A DNA stretch of 58,385 nt from an uncultured Lachnospiraceae bacterium. Its GTDB lineage: Bacteria > Bacillota > Clostridia > Lachnospirales > Lachnospiraceae. The DNA is taken from NCBI GenBank assembly GCA_947626915.1, contig CANQUA010000011.1, positions 1-58,385 on the forward strand, given 5' to 3'. A program made the translations under genes and the position numbers. The notes beneath the pieces were generated by a model. The model was not told the DNA's origin, ran no database searches, and saw nothing but the letters and a program-made list of their open reading frames with translations. How positions within the stretch are numbered: the first letter of the stretch is position 1; every line of letters begins with the position of its first letter. Below are positions 41,528-50,711 of the stretch, in pieces.

Positions 41528-43537
41528 TCAGTTCTCGCCCACCAGGCTCATCATGATCTCGTTGCTGCGGCTCAAAAATTCCGTCATGCGCTCCGGGCTC
41601 AGACTGCCGTGGCTTAAGGAGGCCATGTCGTAAAGCTGTTTGCAGATCTTTTCCGTCAGGTCCCCCTCCTCATGGGTCAGCACGTATTTCACCAGCTTGT
41701 GATTCGCGTTCAGGATCAGGGTCTCGCCCATGCCGCCGAACATATTCGGATCCATGCCGTACATATTATACATGCGCATCATATCCTGCATCCTGCGGTT
41801 CTCCTCAGACACGGTGATCATGGAGGCCAGCTTCTCGTCTTTCAGCTTCTCCACCTTGATCTCCAGCTTGTCATTGCCCAGGGCCTTCTTAAACGCGGCC
41901 GTCAGTTTCTCGCTGTCTGCCTTGAATGCGTCCGCATCCTCGGTCTTCACTTCTTCCTTGAAGCTGGCGCTCACATCCGCGTCGATGCGCAGGAACTTCA
42001 CGCCCTCGTGCTTCTGCTCCAGATGGCTGATGAACGGGCTGTCAATCGTATGGTTCAAAAGCACCGCGTCCAGTCCCTCCTGGCGGAACATATGGATGTA
42101 CTGCCCCTGCTCTTTCTCGTCGGTCACATAGTAAACGATGTTCTCATGCTTCTCCTTGGCGGCGTCCAGGCAGTCCTGAAGCGTCAGATACTTGCCGTCC
42201 AGATTCTTAAACAGCACGTAGTCCTTGATTTTCTCCTCAAACTTCTCGTCCTTCAGGCAGCCGAACTTGATGAACGGGCTGATATCGTCCCAGTATTTCT
42301 CGTAATTCTCCCGGTCGGTCTTGCACATGCCGGTCAGTTTGTCCGCCACTTTCTTCGTAATGTAGTCGGAGATCTTCTTCACGAAGCCGTCGTTCTGCAG
42401 GGCGCTGCGGGACACGTTCAGCGGCAGGTCCGGACAATCGATGACGCCCTTTAACAGCATCAAAAATTCCGGAATCACCTCTTTGATGTTGTCGGCGATG
42501 AACACCTGGTTGTTATACAGCTTGATCGTGCCCTCCAGGCTGTCATACTCCGTATTGATCTTCGGGAAGTACAGGATGCCTTTCAAATTGAACGGGTAGT
42601 CCATGTTCAGGTGGATCCAGAACAGCGGCTCCTTATAATCCAGGAATACTTTCCGGTAAAACTCCTTGTATTCGTCCTCGGTGCACTCGTTGGGATGTTT
42701 GTTCCAGAGGGGACTTACGTCGTTGACCGCCGCCGGACGCTTCAGGATCTTATATTTCTCCTTGGCGGGAACGACCTCCACCGTCTCCTTCTCACCGTTC
42801 TCGTTCTCTTTTTCCTCGGTCTTCGCCTCTTCCACAATCGTCTCGATGATCGTATCCTTGTCCGTCAGCTCGTCTTTCTCGATCGTCTCATACTGGGGGC
42901 CTGCCTCCGCATTGTCCAGAAAGATCGGAACCGGCATGAAGCCGCAGTATTTCTCAATGACCTCGCGGGCCCGGTACTCGTTGGCGAACTCCGTGCTGTC
43001 GTCGTTGAGGTACAGCGTCACCGTGGTGCCGTGCTGCGCCCTGTCGCCGTCGCCCATCGTAAACTCCGTGCCGCCGTCGCTCTCCCAATGCACGGCCGCC
43101 GCGTCTTTCTTATAGGAAAGGGAATCGATCGTCACCTTGTCCGCCACCATGAACGCGGAATAAAAGCCCAGGCCGAAATGGCCGATGATCTGATCCTCGT
43201 TGGCCTTGTCCTTGTATTTCTCCAGGAAATCCTGGGCGCCGGAAAACGCGATCTGGTTGATATACTCGTCCACTTCCTCCGCGGTCATGCCCAGGCCGTT
43301 GTCCGATACGGAGATCGTCTTCTCTGTCGGATTCACCGTCACCTGAATCTTATACTTCAGATCCTCCGGCTTCTCATACTCGCCCATCAGTTCCAGCTTT
43401 TTCAGCTTCGTGATCGCGTCGCAGCCGTTGGAGATCAGTTCCCGGTAGAAAATATCATGATCGGAATAGAGCCATTTTTTGATCACCGGAAATATATTCT
43501 CACTGCTGATTGATAAACTGCCAGTTTTTGTTGCCAT
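41528..43537 (-). CDS. htpG: Molecular chaperone HtpG (Hsp90)
   Basis: A 669-residue bacterial Hsp90. The N-terminal GHKL ATPase domain has LISNGCDAITKL, SVSDNGLGMTAEEVDEYINQIAFSG and IIGHFGLGFYSAFMVADKV. The middle domain has PLFWIHLNMDYPFNLKGILYFP and CPDLPLNVSRSALQND, and a C-terminal dimerisation domain follows. The charged linker (about 220-250, TIVEEAKTEEKENENGEKETVEV) is longer than in E. coli. AAGGAG lies 10 nt before the ATG. A strong promoter and a perfect CIRCE element precede it, so HrcA probably represses it outside heat stress. Confidence 0.98.
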   Translation of the reverse strand: MATKTGSLSISSENIFPVIKKWLYSDHDIFYRELISNGCDAITKLKKLELMGEYEKPEDLKYKIQVTVNPTEKTISVSDNGLGMTAEEVDEYINQIAFSGAQDFLEKYKDKANEDQIIGHFGLGFYSAFMVADKVTIDSLSYKKDAAAVHWESDGGTEFTMGDGDRAQHGTTVTLYLNDDSTEFANEYRAREVIEKYCGFMPVPIFLDNAEAGPQYETIEKDELTDKDTIIETIVEEAKTEEKENENGEKETVEVVPAKEKYKILKRPAAVNDVSPLWNKHPNECTEDEYKEFYRKVFLDYKEPLFWIHLNMDYPFNLKGILYFPKINTEYDSLEGTIKLYNNQVFIADNIKEVIPEFLMLLKGVIDCPDLPLNVSRSALQNDGFVKKISDYITKKVADKLTGMCKTDRENYEKYWDDISPFIKFGCLKDEKFEEKIKDYVLFKNLDGKYLTLQDCLDAAKEKHENIVYYVTDEKEQGQYIHMFRQEGLDAVLLNHTIDSPFISHLEQKHEGVKFLRIDADVSASFKEEVKTEDADAFKADSEKLTAAFKKALGNDKLEIKVEKLKDEKLASMITVSEENRRMQDMMRMYNMYGMDPNMFGGMGETLILNANHKLVKYVLTHEEGDLTEKICKQLYDMASLSHGSLSPERMTEFLSRSNEIMMSLVGEN

Positions 43538-43585
43538 AGTATCATCTCTCCTTTTATTGATGCTTGTTTCTGAATCCTAAAAGGT

Positions 43586-43614
43586 ATTCTAGTACGATTA
43601 GAACAATTTGTCAA
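43586..43614 (-). promoter_or_regulatory. Promoter of htpG
   Basis: A perfect TTGACA (43609-43614), 17 bp and TAGAAT (43586-43591) on the minus strand, about 50 bp before the htpG start. It is a strong SigA promoter immediately downstream of the CIRCE element. Confidence 0.88.
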
Positions 43615-43621
43615 TAGAAAA

Positions 43622-43648
43622 TTAGCACTCATTTGAAATGAGTGCTAA
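43622..43648. promoter_or_regulatory. CIRCE element (HrcA operator)
   Basis: A perfect match to the CIRCE consensus: TTAGCACTC (43622-43630), nine spacer bases and GAGTGCTAA (43640-43648). It ends 7 bp upstream of the htpG -35. HrcA binding here would repress htpG at low temperature. The tdk gene ends just 16 bp away and reads toward it, so htpG is the only gene it can serve. Confidence 0.95.
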
Positions 43649-43664
43649 TAAAATCATGGTCTGA

Positions 43665-44252
43665 CTATCTTCCGGCTGCCTTCTCCGCCGGTCCCAGGTC
43701 CCCTCTCATATGGTGCTTCCGGCAAAGAGAGGTGTATTTGTCGTTGCCGCCCATCAGGATCTGCTCGCCGGCCCGGACCACATGCCCGTCCTCTCCGATC
43801 CGGGCGTTGCAGGTAGCCGCCTTGCCGCACCAGCACACCGTCTTGATCTCCTCGATCTTGTCCGCCCAGGCCATGAGCCAGAGGCTCCCCTCAAAAAACT
43901 CCCGGCGGAAATCCGTCCGCAGGCCGTAGCAGATCACCGGCACCTCCAGGTCGTCCACGATATGGACCAGAAATTCCACCTGGGCTTTGGAAGCAAACTG
44001 CGCCTCGTCCACGATCACACAGTCGTAAGCCTGTATCGCTTCATCCGTCATGGCCGTCAGCTGTTCCAGAAGGATCCCGTCCTTCTCCAGTCCGATCCGG
44101 GAGCGTATGGTATAATCCCCGTCCCGGGAATCCAGCCTGGGCTTCACCAGAAGCGCCCGCTTTCCCCTCTCATAATAGTTGTACTCCACCATCAGAGCGT
44201 TGGCGGTCTTGGAACTGCCCATTGCGCCATAGCGAAAATATAATTTAGCCAT
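43665..44252 (-). CDS. tdk: Thymidine kinase
   Basis: A 195-residue type II thymidine kinase that phosphorylates thymidine for salvage. The P-loop is YGAMGSSKTANAL, VIVDEAQF is the Walker B-like DEAQF motif, and ICYGLRTDF is the lasso-side motif. Zinc ligands are in VCWCGKAATCNARI and the late LCRKHH. The start at 44252 (MAKLYFRYG) is supported by GAGAGG about 8 nt upstream; the open frame beyond it is not conserved. It follows the DUF5721-like gene by 68 bp on the same strand. Confidence 0.96.
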   Translation of the reverse strand: MAKLYFRYGAMGSSKTANALMVEYNYYERGKRALLVKPRLDSRDGDYTIRSRIGLEKDGILLEQLTAMTDEAIQAYDCVIVDEAQFASKAQVEFLVHIVDDLEVPVICYGLRTDFRREFFEGSLWLMAWADKIEEIKTVCWCGKAATCNARIGEDGHVVRAGEQILMGGNDKYTSLCRKHHMRGDLGPAEKAAGR

Positions 44253-44320
44253 TGTAATATCCTCTCTTCCGTTCTCTTTGATTCCGGCTGCAGTCCGGCC
44301 CTGTAACCTGCCGGCCCCCG

Positions 44321-44818
44321 TCACGCGCCGGCAAATGGGATCCGGCCGTTCTTGAAAAAACTGACCACCGCGTCGTCCCACGCCCGGTCCAGGGAACGGT
44401 CCAGGGAAAACACGTTCGCGGAGACCCCTGTCACGCAGGAAAGCCGGCCGTCCTCATAGCGGATATTGAGGTAGAGACCCTCGATCTGCTCCGCTTTCAC
44501 GCCCGGTCCTCCGTTTTCCGCAAACCGTTCCACCGCCCGCGGAGGCATCTGCAGCACGATCTGAAAGCTCTCCGGCAGACGCTTTCCCTTGATCAAGGAG
44601 AAGCAGAACGGCTTCACCGACGCCCAGGAAGAATAATCCTCGATCTGCCCCAGTTCCAGCTCCTGATCGGTAAAATACCCATGCCGGATCCTTCCGTCCA
44701 CATGAAACGTATTGAAGGTCACGATTGTAGCCTCCCGCAGCAGGAATTTGTCGAACAGTTCTCCGACAAACAGCTCTGAAGTCAATTTCTTCTGATCCTC
44801 AATCCGAAGCGCGATCAT
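44321..44818 (-). CDS. DUF5721-like protein of unknown function
   Basis: A 165-residue soluble protein beginning MIALRIEDQKKLTSELFVGELFDKFLLREATIVTFNTFHVDGR. This N-terminus recurs in Lachnospiraceae proteins that I recall as DUF5721. It is followed by SSWASVKPFCFSLIKGKRLPESFQIVLQMP and a mixed alpha/beta region ending AWDDAVVSFFKNGRIPF. No catalytic motif is evident. GGGAGG lies 8 nt before the ATG at 44818, while a GTG at 44824 is too close to it. It is probably cotranscribed with tdk. Confidence 0.75.
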   Translation of the reverse strand: MIALRIEDQKKLTSELFVGELFDKFLLREATIVTFNTFHVDGRIRHGYFTDQELELGQIEDYSSWASVKPFCFSLIKGKRLPESFQIVLQMPPRAVERFAENGGPGVKAEQIEGLYLNIRYEDGRLSCVTGVSANVFSLDRSLDRAWDDAVVSFFKNGRIPFAGA

Positions 44819-45068
44819 CCGCACCGCCTCCCTTCCGTCCGTTTTGCGCCTCTTCTATCTTATCCTATCCTCCCGGCCATTTCAACCCTAAAAATCGGAA
44901 GCGCCGGTTTTATTTTCCCGTTACATTTTCTTCCGGAAATTTTTGCGGTTTGCTTTCCCTTTCCGAAAGATTGTGCTATGATGGAACCGGTCCGCGGGAA
45001 GTGAGGCGCCGGTCCGCGCCGCGATCCCCGGGCCCATACTCATTTGCCTTTAAAAGGAGCGTTTCACC

Positions 45069-46364
45069 ATGAATCAGAATACTTATCTGGAAGGATTGGA
45101 AGAGCTGCTGAAAGCCGGCGTTTCCCCCTATCACTGCGTCCTGCACGCGTCCCGGATGCTGGAGGAAGCCGGTTTTACGGAGCTGGCGCTTACAGAAACC
45201 TGGAAGCCGGAGCCGGGACACGGCTATTTTGTGCGTTTATTTGACTCCACCCTGGCCGCGTTCACCGTGGGAGAACATCTGACCGAACGGCCCAGTCTCC
45301 GCATGGAGGCCGCGCACACGGACTGGCCGTGCCTGCGGATCAAACCGTCGCCGGAAGTAACCTCCGGCCGCTACGGCAAGCTGAACGCGGAGGTTTACGG
45401 TTCTCCCATCCTGAACACCTGGATGGACCGTCCTCTTTCCATGGCCGGAAAAGTCAGCATCGCGGGGCCCGACCCGTTCAGGCCCCGGATCCGCTTCATC
45501 GATTTCAAAGAACCGCTGCTGGTTATTCCCAACCTGGCGATCCACATGAACCGGGAGGTAAACGACGGCGTCAAACTGAATCCCCAGACCGATCTGCTTC
45601 CGCTGATGACCGTGATCACGGAGGAACCGGACAAAGACTGCTTCTTCCTGAACCGGCTGGCGCAGGAAGCGGACTGCGCGCCGGAAGAGATCCTGGACTA
45701 CGAGCTCTGCGTTTACAACGGGGAGCCGCCTGTCCTGACCGGCCTGAACCATGAATTTATCAGCTCGCCCCGCCTTGACAACCTGACCTCCGTATACGCA
45801 TGTCTGACCGCGGTTACAGCAGGTTACAGGGAGAACGGCATCAATCTGATTTTCCTCTACGACAACGAAGAGATCGGCTCCCGCACCAAACAGGGCGCGT
45901 CCTCCAGCGTCACGGAACGGATGCTGGAAAAACTGTTCCTCTCTCTGTGTTATGACCGGGAAACCTATCTGGACATCGTGATGGACGCATTCCTGCTGTC
46001 CATGGACGTGGCCCACGCGCTGCATCCCAACCACCCGGAGAAATGCGACATCAAAAACCAGATCTGCCTGGGGGACGGCGTGACGCTTAAAATGTCTTCC
46101 AGTCAGAGCTACTCCACTGACGCCTCCTGCATAGGGGTCGTGGAAAGCCTCTGCCGGAGCAGAGAGATTCCCTGCAAAAAATTCTCCAACCGGTCCGACA
46201 TGCGCGGCGGTTCCACCTTAGGGGCCATCTCCTCCGCCATGCTTTCCGTGAGGACCGTGGATCTGGGCATCGCAATCCTGGCCATGCACTCGGCCCGGGA
46301 ACTGATGGCCCACAAAGACCAGGAAGCGCTGGATGCGCTGGCTTCCGCGTTCTTCCTGGCCTGA
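45069..46364 (+). CDS. apeB: M18 family aminopeptidase
   Basis: A 431-residue dizinc aminopeptidase of the M18 (aspartyl aminopeptidase) family, releasing acidic or neutral N-terminal residues from peptides in the cytoplasm. Visible are EAAHTDWPCLRIKPSP (zinc-binding His), PRLDNLTSVYACLTA (bridging Asp), FLYDNEEIGSRTKQGASSS (catalytic and ligand Glu) and SMDVAHALHPNHPEK. A late SNRSDMRGGSTLGAI is also conserved. AAAGGAG lies about 10 nt before the ATG. It is a single gene with an extended -10-like TGCTATGAT about 85 bp upstream. The substrate preference is inferred from the family. Confidence 0.94.
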   Translation: MNQNTYLEGLEELLKAGVSPYHCVLHASRMLEEAGFTELALTETWKPEPGHGYFVRLFDSTLAAFTVGEHLTERPSLRMEAAHTDWPCLRIKPSPEVTSGRYGKLNAEVYGSPILNTWMDRPLSMAGKVSIAGPDPFRPRIRFIDFKEPLLVIPNLAIHMNREVNDGVKLNPQTDLLPLMTVITEEPDKDCFFLNRLAQEADCAPEEILDYELCVYNGEPPVLTGLNHEFISSPRLDNLTSVYACLTAVTAGYRENGINLIFLYDNEEIGSRTKQGASSSVTERMLEKLFLSLCYDRETYLDIVMDAFLLSMDVAHALHPNHPEKCDIKNQICLGDGVTLKMSSSQSYSTDASCIGVVESLCRSREIPCKKFSNRSDMRGGSTLGAISSAMLSVRTVDLGIAILAMHSARELMAHKDQEALDALASAFFLA

Positions 46365-46482
46365 CCGGATACGCCAAACTATCAGAGCCAGAAAGACCGC
46401 GCGTCTTCCCGGGCTGACGGCTCCCGCGCACGAAAGATTCCCGCGGCCGACCGCCGTTTCCCGCGCGCTGACGCAATAAACA

Positions 46483-46523
46483 CTAAAAGGAAGCCTCCGA
46501 GGGTTCAGTCCCCGAAGGCTTCC
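46483..46523 (-). terminator. Terminator of the glgA-side minus-strand genes
   Basis: AGGAAGCCTCCGA and CCCGAAGGCTTCCT form a stem of about 12 bp that spans the stop codon of the parvulin lipoprotein gene. On the minus strand TTTTAG follows. It faces the M18 gene end and may act in both directions. Confidence 0.75.
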
Positions 46524-47458
46524 TGATACAATTCAAAAAAATTCACCTGCGGCCTCGGATCTCCCGACGCAAAATAGAGATCCGACCACACCTCGTCGGA
46601 AAAGGCGGGCATATTCCCCATTTCAAACTGGGAATAAATCTGCCGGAACAGCTGGTTCTTCCGCTCCTCATAGAGACGGGTCTTCCTGAGCGCCGTAGCC
46701 GCGGCGTCATAATCATTCACGCACTGGATGATATAATACTGCCCGCCGCTTTCGATCAGCGGGCTGATCTCCCCCACCGCCAGCGCGAACGCCGCCGCTT
46801 CCACCGCCTGGTCCGTCTCCCCGCGGCCCAGCTGGAATTCCACCTCGTCCCCCTCGCTGGTCTCCCGGGCCACGGCCGCGAAATCGCTGCCTTCCCGGCT
46901 TACCCGCTCCAGCGTCTCTTCCGCCTTCTTCTGATCGGACATCCGGATCATACGCACCGTGATCACTTTGGCTTCGCTGTCGCTGACCTCCAGATCTACC
47001 TGGGACGTCAGCTCTTCCACCAGCTTATTGGCGCGGTAGTACTCCTGATACAATGCCAGCGCTTCCTTCCGGGTCAGGCCCATATAGGAAACCTCCTCCT
47101 CCGAAAGCCCGTCGAAATACCGGTCCGCCACCGTCTGGAGACGGTCCTTTTCGGTGCTGGTCAAAACCATCTCTCTCTTATCCGCCAGGAGATTCACGAT
47201 CTTTAAATTCTGCATAAACTCCCGGATCTGACCCAGCAGATACGCCTCGAAGGTCTCCCCGCTTTCCAGGACCACATCCCAGATCGCCTCCGTATAAACC
47301 TCTTCATAGCGGTTCCGCTCCGTCGTCACGATCATCATGATCTGCGGCCTGGAATAATCCACCTCCGCAGCCTCCTCCTCGTCAAACGGGAAGCCTGCCC
47401 CGCAGCCGGACAGCACGAACACAGCCGCCAGAAAAAATGCCAGCAGAAATTTTCTCAT
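46505..47458 (-). CDS. Parvulin-type peptidyl-prolyl isomerase lipoprotein (PrsA/SurA-like)
   Basis: A 317-residue lipoprotein. The signal ends AAVFVLSGC, so Cys19 is the lipidation site. Residues 30-160 form a SurA/PrsA-like helical chaperone region (FEAYLLGQIREFMQNLKIVNLLAD...GLTRKEALALYQEYYRAN). A parvulin domain follows (about 165-260), with VRMIRMSDQKKAEETLERV, DFAAVARETSEGDEVEFQLGRGE and EISPLIESGGQYYIIQC. Extracellular PrsA-type proteins help secreted proteins fold. Some active-site histidines of catalytic parvulins are absent, so it may act as a chaperone only. It lies downstream of the DUF212 and glgA genes on the same strand. Confidence 0.85.
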   Translation of the reverse strand: MRKFLLAFFLAAVFVLSGCGAGFPFDEEEAAEVDYSRPQIMMIVTTERNRYEEVYTEAIWDVVLESGETFEAYLLGQIREFMQNLKIVNLLADKREMVLTSTEKDRLQTVADRYFDGLSEEEVSYMGLTRKEALALYQEYYRANKLVEELTSQVDLEVSDSEAKVITVRMIRMSDQKKAEETLERVSREGSDFAAVARETSEGDEVEFQLGRGETDQAVEAAAFALAVGEISPLIESGGQYYIIQCVNDYDAAATALRKTRLYEERKNQLFRQIYSQFEMGNMPAFSDEVWSDLYFASGDPRPQVNFFELYQEAFGD

Positions 47459-47524
47459 GGACCGCCTCCTCTCTTTTCACCACGAAAAGCACCTGCCCGC
47501 GGCCTTTCCCGCAGGCAGATGCCA

Positions 47525-47983
47525 TCAATACAGCAGATTTAAAAGCACGGCGATCAGAATCCCCAAAAGCGCTCCGGCCAGGACCTGCAGCGGCGTGTGC
47601 CCCACAAATTCCTTCAGCTTCTCCTGGACCTCCCGGCCGTTCAGCTTGAACCAGTCCTGCTCCACAATCAGGTTCAAAAGCTTCGCCTGCTTGCCGGTCT
47701 CCTGCCTGACCCCGATGGCGTCGTACATCACGATCGAGGCCAGCACGAAACTGACCGCAAACTCAAAGGAACCCACGCCGTAACACAGTGCCGCGGACAC
47801 CGTCAGCGCACAGACCGTGGACGAATGGGAACTGGGCATGCCGCCGGAGCCCACCAGCCGCTCCGCGCGGAACGAATGGTTCAGTCCCAAATCGATCAGC
47901 GTCTTCAGCGCCTGTGCGACGAGCCACCCGACGACCGCGCTGACCAGCACCTGATTGCCTGTGATCTCCTCCCAAATACGCAT
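47525..47983 (-). CDS. Divergent PAP2 family (DUF212) membrane protein
   Basis: A 152-residue membrane protein of the DUF212/YuiD family, distantly related to PAP2 acid phosphatases. VGSGGMPSSHSSTVCALTV, MYDAIGVRQETGKQAKLLN and VGHTPLQVLAGALLGILIAVLLNLLY are the conserved blocks. Four hydrophobic segments are likely. PAP2 relatives dephosphorylate lipid phosphates, but activity in this family is unproven. It lies 39 bp after glgA on the same strand. Confidence 0.92.
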   Translation of the reverse strand: MRIWEEITGNQVLVSAVVGWLVAQALKTLIDLGLNHSFRAERLVGSGGMPSSHSSTVCALTVSAALCYGVGSFEFAVSFVLASIVMYDAIGVRQETGKQAKLLNLIVEQDWFKLNGREVQEKLKEFVGHTPLQVLAGALLGILIAVLLNLLY

Positions 47984-48022
47984 CGCTTCCGCCTCTCCCG
48001 CAAATTCAGCCTGCGCCCGGGA

Positions 48023-49465
48023 TCAGGCCATCAGTTCATCATACAGCTGCTGATACCTGCGGGCCGAAGTCCCCCAGGAAAAATCTTTTTCCATGGCCCT
48101 GGCCACCATCGCGTCCCAGTCCTTTCGGTTCTCCCGGTGGACCTTCTCCGCGTAGCGGATCGTATACAGCATCTCATGGGCGTTGTAATTGGCAAACGAG
48201 AACCCGGTGCCGGTCCCCTCGTATTCGTTGTACGGCTCCACCGTATCCCTGAGCCCTCCCGTCTCGCGGACGATCGGAAGCGTCCCGTAGCGCAGGGCCA
48301 TCAGCTGGCTCAGGCCGCAGGGCTCAAACAGGGACGGCATCAGAAACGCGTCGCAGGAAGCGTAAATTTTGTGGGACAGCGGATTGGAATAGGAAATATT
48401 CGCTGATACTTTTTCCGGGTACTTCATGGCGAAATACCGGAACGTATTCTCATAGCGCTCCTCGCCGGTCCCCAGTATGACCAGCTGAATATCGTCCTGG
48501 CAAAGCTCCTCCATCATATACTGAATCAGATCGAACCCTTTCTGATCCGTCAGACGGGAGACAATGCCGATCATCAGCGCGTCATCCTTTTCCTCCAGCC
48601 CCAGATCCTTCTGCAGGGCCCGTTTATTTTTTATCTTCTCTGTCCGGAAATTCCCGCTGTTGTAATTCTGTACGATGTATTTGTCCGTCTCCGGGTTGAA
48701 CTCCTCGTAGTCGATCCCGTTGACGATCCCCCGCAAGCTGTTGGAACGGGCGCGCATCAGTCCGTCCAGCCCTTCGCCGTAGAACGGCATCTTGATCTCT
48801 TCCGCGTACGTATCGCTGACCGTCGTCACGGCATCCGCATAGACAATGCCGCCCTTCAGTAGGTTGCCATTATTATAAGCCTCCAGCTTATCCGGCGTAA
48901 AATAATAATCCGAAAGCCCCGTGATCCGCTTGATCGTGTCGATGTTCCAGATTCCCTGGAATTTCAGGTTATGGATCGTGATCACCGATTTCATATCGCG
49001 GAAAAACGCTCCGCCATGGAAACGGTCCTTCAGATAAACCGGGATCAGTCCCGTCTGCCAGTCGTGGCAGTGAACCACATCCGGCTGGAATCCGATGACC
49101 GGAAGCGCCGACAGGGCGGCGTTGCAGAAGAACGCAAATTTCTCCAGATCGTACAGCCAGTCGCCGTAGGGAGCATCCCCGTTGAAATACCACTCGTTGT
49201 CAATAAAATAAAATGTAATCCCCTCATATACATACTGCAGGATCCCCACGTAGCGGCTTTCTCCGATGTAATCCATATAGAAATAATCGACAGGCACCAA
49301 CGCATCCTTCCATTCCTGCTTCATGCAGCGGTACTTGGGAATCATAACTCTCACATCATACTCTTCCCTGTCAAAGCACTTCGGCAGGGAACCGACCACG
49401 TCCGCCAGACCTCCCGTCTTGATAAACGGTACGGCCTCCGATGCCGCGAACAAAATTTTCTTCAT
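48023..49465 (-). CDS. glgA: Glycogen synthase (ADP-glucose type, GT5)
   Basis: A 480-residue GT-B glycosyltransferase that extends alpha-1,4-glucan from ADP-glucose. The N-terminal FIKTGGLADVVGSLPK carries the Lys-x-Gly-Gly ADP-glucose motif, VHCHDWQTGLIPVYL is typical, and the C-terminal half has VSRLTDQKGFDLI, LPSLFEPCGLSQLMALRYG and VRETGGLRDTV. GAGGAGG precedes the ATG. Other glg genes are not in the window. Glycogen stored before sporulation would fit its place next to spo0A, but no direct link is visible. A -10-like TATACT lies about 45 bp upstream on the same strand. Confidence 0.96.
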   Translation of the reverse strand: MKKILFAASEAVPFIKTGGLADVVGSLPKCFDREEYDVRVMIPKYRCMKQEWKDALVPVDYFYMDYIGESRYVGILQYVYEGITFYFIDNEWYFNGDAPYGDWLYDLEKFAFFCNAALSALPVIGFQPDVVHCHDWQTGLIPVYLKDRFHGGAFFRDMKSVITIHNLKFQGIWNIDTIKRITGLSDYYFTPDKLEAYNNGNLLKGGIVYADAVTTVSDTYAEEIKMPFYGEGLDGLMRARSNSLRGIVNGIDYEEFNPETDKYIVQNYNSGNFRTEKIKNKRALQKDLGLEEKDDALMIGIVSRLTDQKGFDLIQYMMEELCQDDIQLVILGTGEERYENTFRYFAMKYPEKVSANISYSNPLSHKIYASCDAFLMPSLFEPCGLSQLMALRYGTLPIVRETGGLRDTVEPYNEYEGTGTGFSFANYNAHEMLYTIRYAEKVHRENRKDWDAMVARAMEKDFSWGTSARRYQQLYDELMA

Positions 49466-49616
49466 GAAAGCTACCTCCTCAAATAGAATCTACACCTGGT
49501 CAGATATAGTATACAATACTTTCCCGAAATTAGGAAGTAGAATCTTGGAGGTTCTGTTCATTTTTCCAAAAAATTTCGTTTCCGCAGCGTAAAATACGGG
49601 CGGTATCCCCAAAACG

Positions 49617-50429
49617 CTACATACGCCGGTATTCGAGCCGGATCTTGTCCGACAAAAGGGCGATAAACTCGGAGTTGGTCGGCTTGCCTTTCCCGTTGCT
49701 GACCGTGTAGCCGAAGATCTCGTTGATCGTGTCCATCTTTCCCCGGCTCCAGGCCACCTCGATGGCATGACGGATCGCCCGTTCCACGCGGCTGGGCGTC
49801 GTCTGGTGCTTCTTGGCGATATTGGGGTACAGGACCTTCGTGACCGATGCCAGCATGTCCTGGTCCTGCACGGAGGAAATGATCGCGTCCCGCAGATACT
49901 GGTAGCCCTTGATGTGGGCCGGAACGCCGATCTCATGCAGGATCTGCGTCACATCATTTTCCAGGTTCTGGCGCATATACTCGTTCTGGCTCTCGTAAGG
50001 CTTGACCTTGCGACTGCTCGGCAGGGTCACTCCCTTCGGGCGCACCGAATAGCTGGCCAGCCGCCGGATCTTATCGACGACCACCTCGCGGTTAAACGGC
50101 TTCATGATAAAATAGCTGGCTCCCAGATGGAACGCGTCGCCGGCTATATTCTCGCTTCCCGCGGCGGAAACCATTATGAACGACGGCTGCTTGGTCAGTC
50201 TTTCCTCATGCTTTATCTTCTCCATGACGGTCAGTCCATCCATTCCCGGCATAATAATGTCCAAGAGGACTACGTCTGGTTTGGTATTCACGATCATCTC
50301 GTAGGCCTCATTCCCGTTCTCGGCTTTGCCTACGACCTGGATTCCTTCTTCGGCCGACAACATATCCTGAAGAAGTTCCAGGGTTTTCGGGTTGTCTTCT
50401 GCGATAGCTACGTTTAAAGTGGGTGTCAT
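49617..50429 (-). CDS. spo0A: Sporulation master regulator Spo0A
   Basis: A 270-residue response regulator that commits the cell to sporulation. The receiver (1-125) has AIAEDNPKT, phospho-acceptor Asp57 in [19 protein letters not shown] and [11 protein letters not shown]. The Spo0A C-terminal domain (about 150-270) has [20 protein letters not shown] and the DNA-recognition region [30 protein letters not shown], which is nearly invariant. AAGGAGG lies 7 nt before the ATG at 50429. A perfect 0A box stands upstream. spoIVB, which precedes spo0A in most spore formers, is absent here; an ABC transporter operon takes its place. Confidence 0.99.
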   Translation of the reverse strand: MTPTLNVAIAEDNPKTLELLQDMLSAEEGIQVVGKAENGNEAYEMIVNTKPDVVLLDIIMPGMDGLTVMEKIKHEERLTKQPSFIMVSAAGSENIAGDAFHLGASYFIMKPFNREVVVDKIRRLASYSVRPKGVTLPSSRKVKPYESQNEYMRQNLENDVTQILHEIGVPAHIKGYQYLRDAIISSVQDQDMLASVTKVLYPNIAKKHQTTPSRVERAIRHAIEVAWSRGKMDTINEIFGYTVSNGKGKPTNSEFIALLSDKIRLEYRRM

Positions 50430-50493
50430 TTTTTGTCCTCCTTTTTTGTTGATATTACGATTATAAGCTTGCAAAGCGAGCGCATGCAAATGG

Positions 50494-50514
50494 ATTCTAT
50501 CGCAAGTTTCGACA
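50494..50514 (-). promoter_or_regulatory. 0A box and promoter region of spo0A
   Basis: A perfect 0A box TGTCGAA (50508-50514 on the minus strand) lies 9 bp before a -10-like TAGAAT (50494-50499), about 75 bp upstream of the start codon. TAGAAT within ATAGAAT also fits a SigH -10 (RNNGAAT). Autoregulation by Spo0A is the natural reading. Confidence 0.65.
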
Positions 50515-50610
50515 TAAAAAGAGCAAAATACTGCACTATTTTCAGGTCCGTACGCAGTATTTCAAAAAAATGGCCGCTTTTCAGGGCTTTTACCGCTGAG
50601 CCGCATACCC

Positions 50611-50645
50611 GAAAAAGGCCCAAAAAGCGCTGTTTTCGGGCCTTT
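50611..50645 (-). terminator. Terminator of the ABC transporter operon
   Basis: On the minus strand GGCCC (50638-50642 region) pairs with GGGCC (50617-50621), with AAA/TTT extension, followed by TTTTT. It lies about 70 bp past the permease stop and separates the operon from spo0A. Confidence 0.7.
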
Positions 50646-50711
50646 CATCGTTTTGCTGCTGTCAAGGAAACACGTTACGCCGGAATTTATGCCGGAAAAA
50701 GGAGTCCCCTC

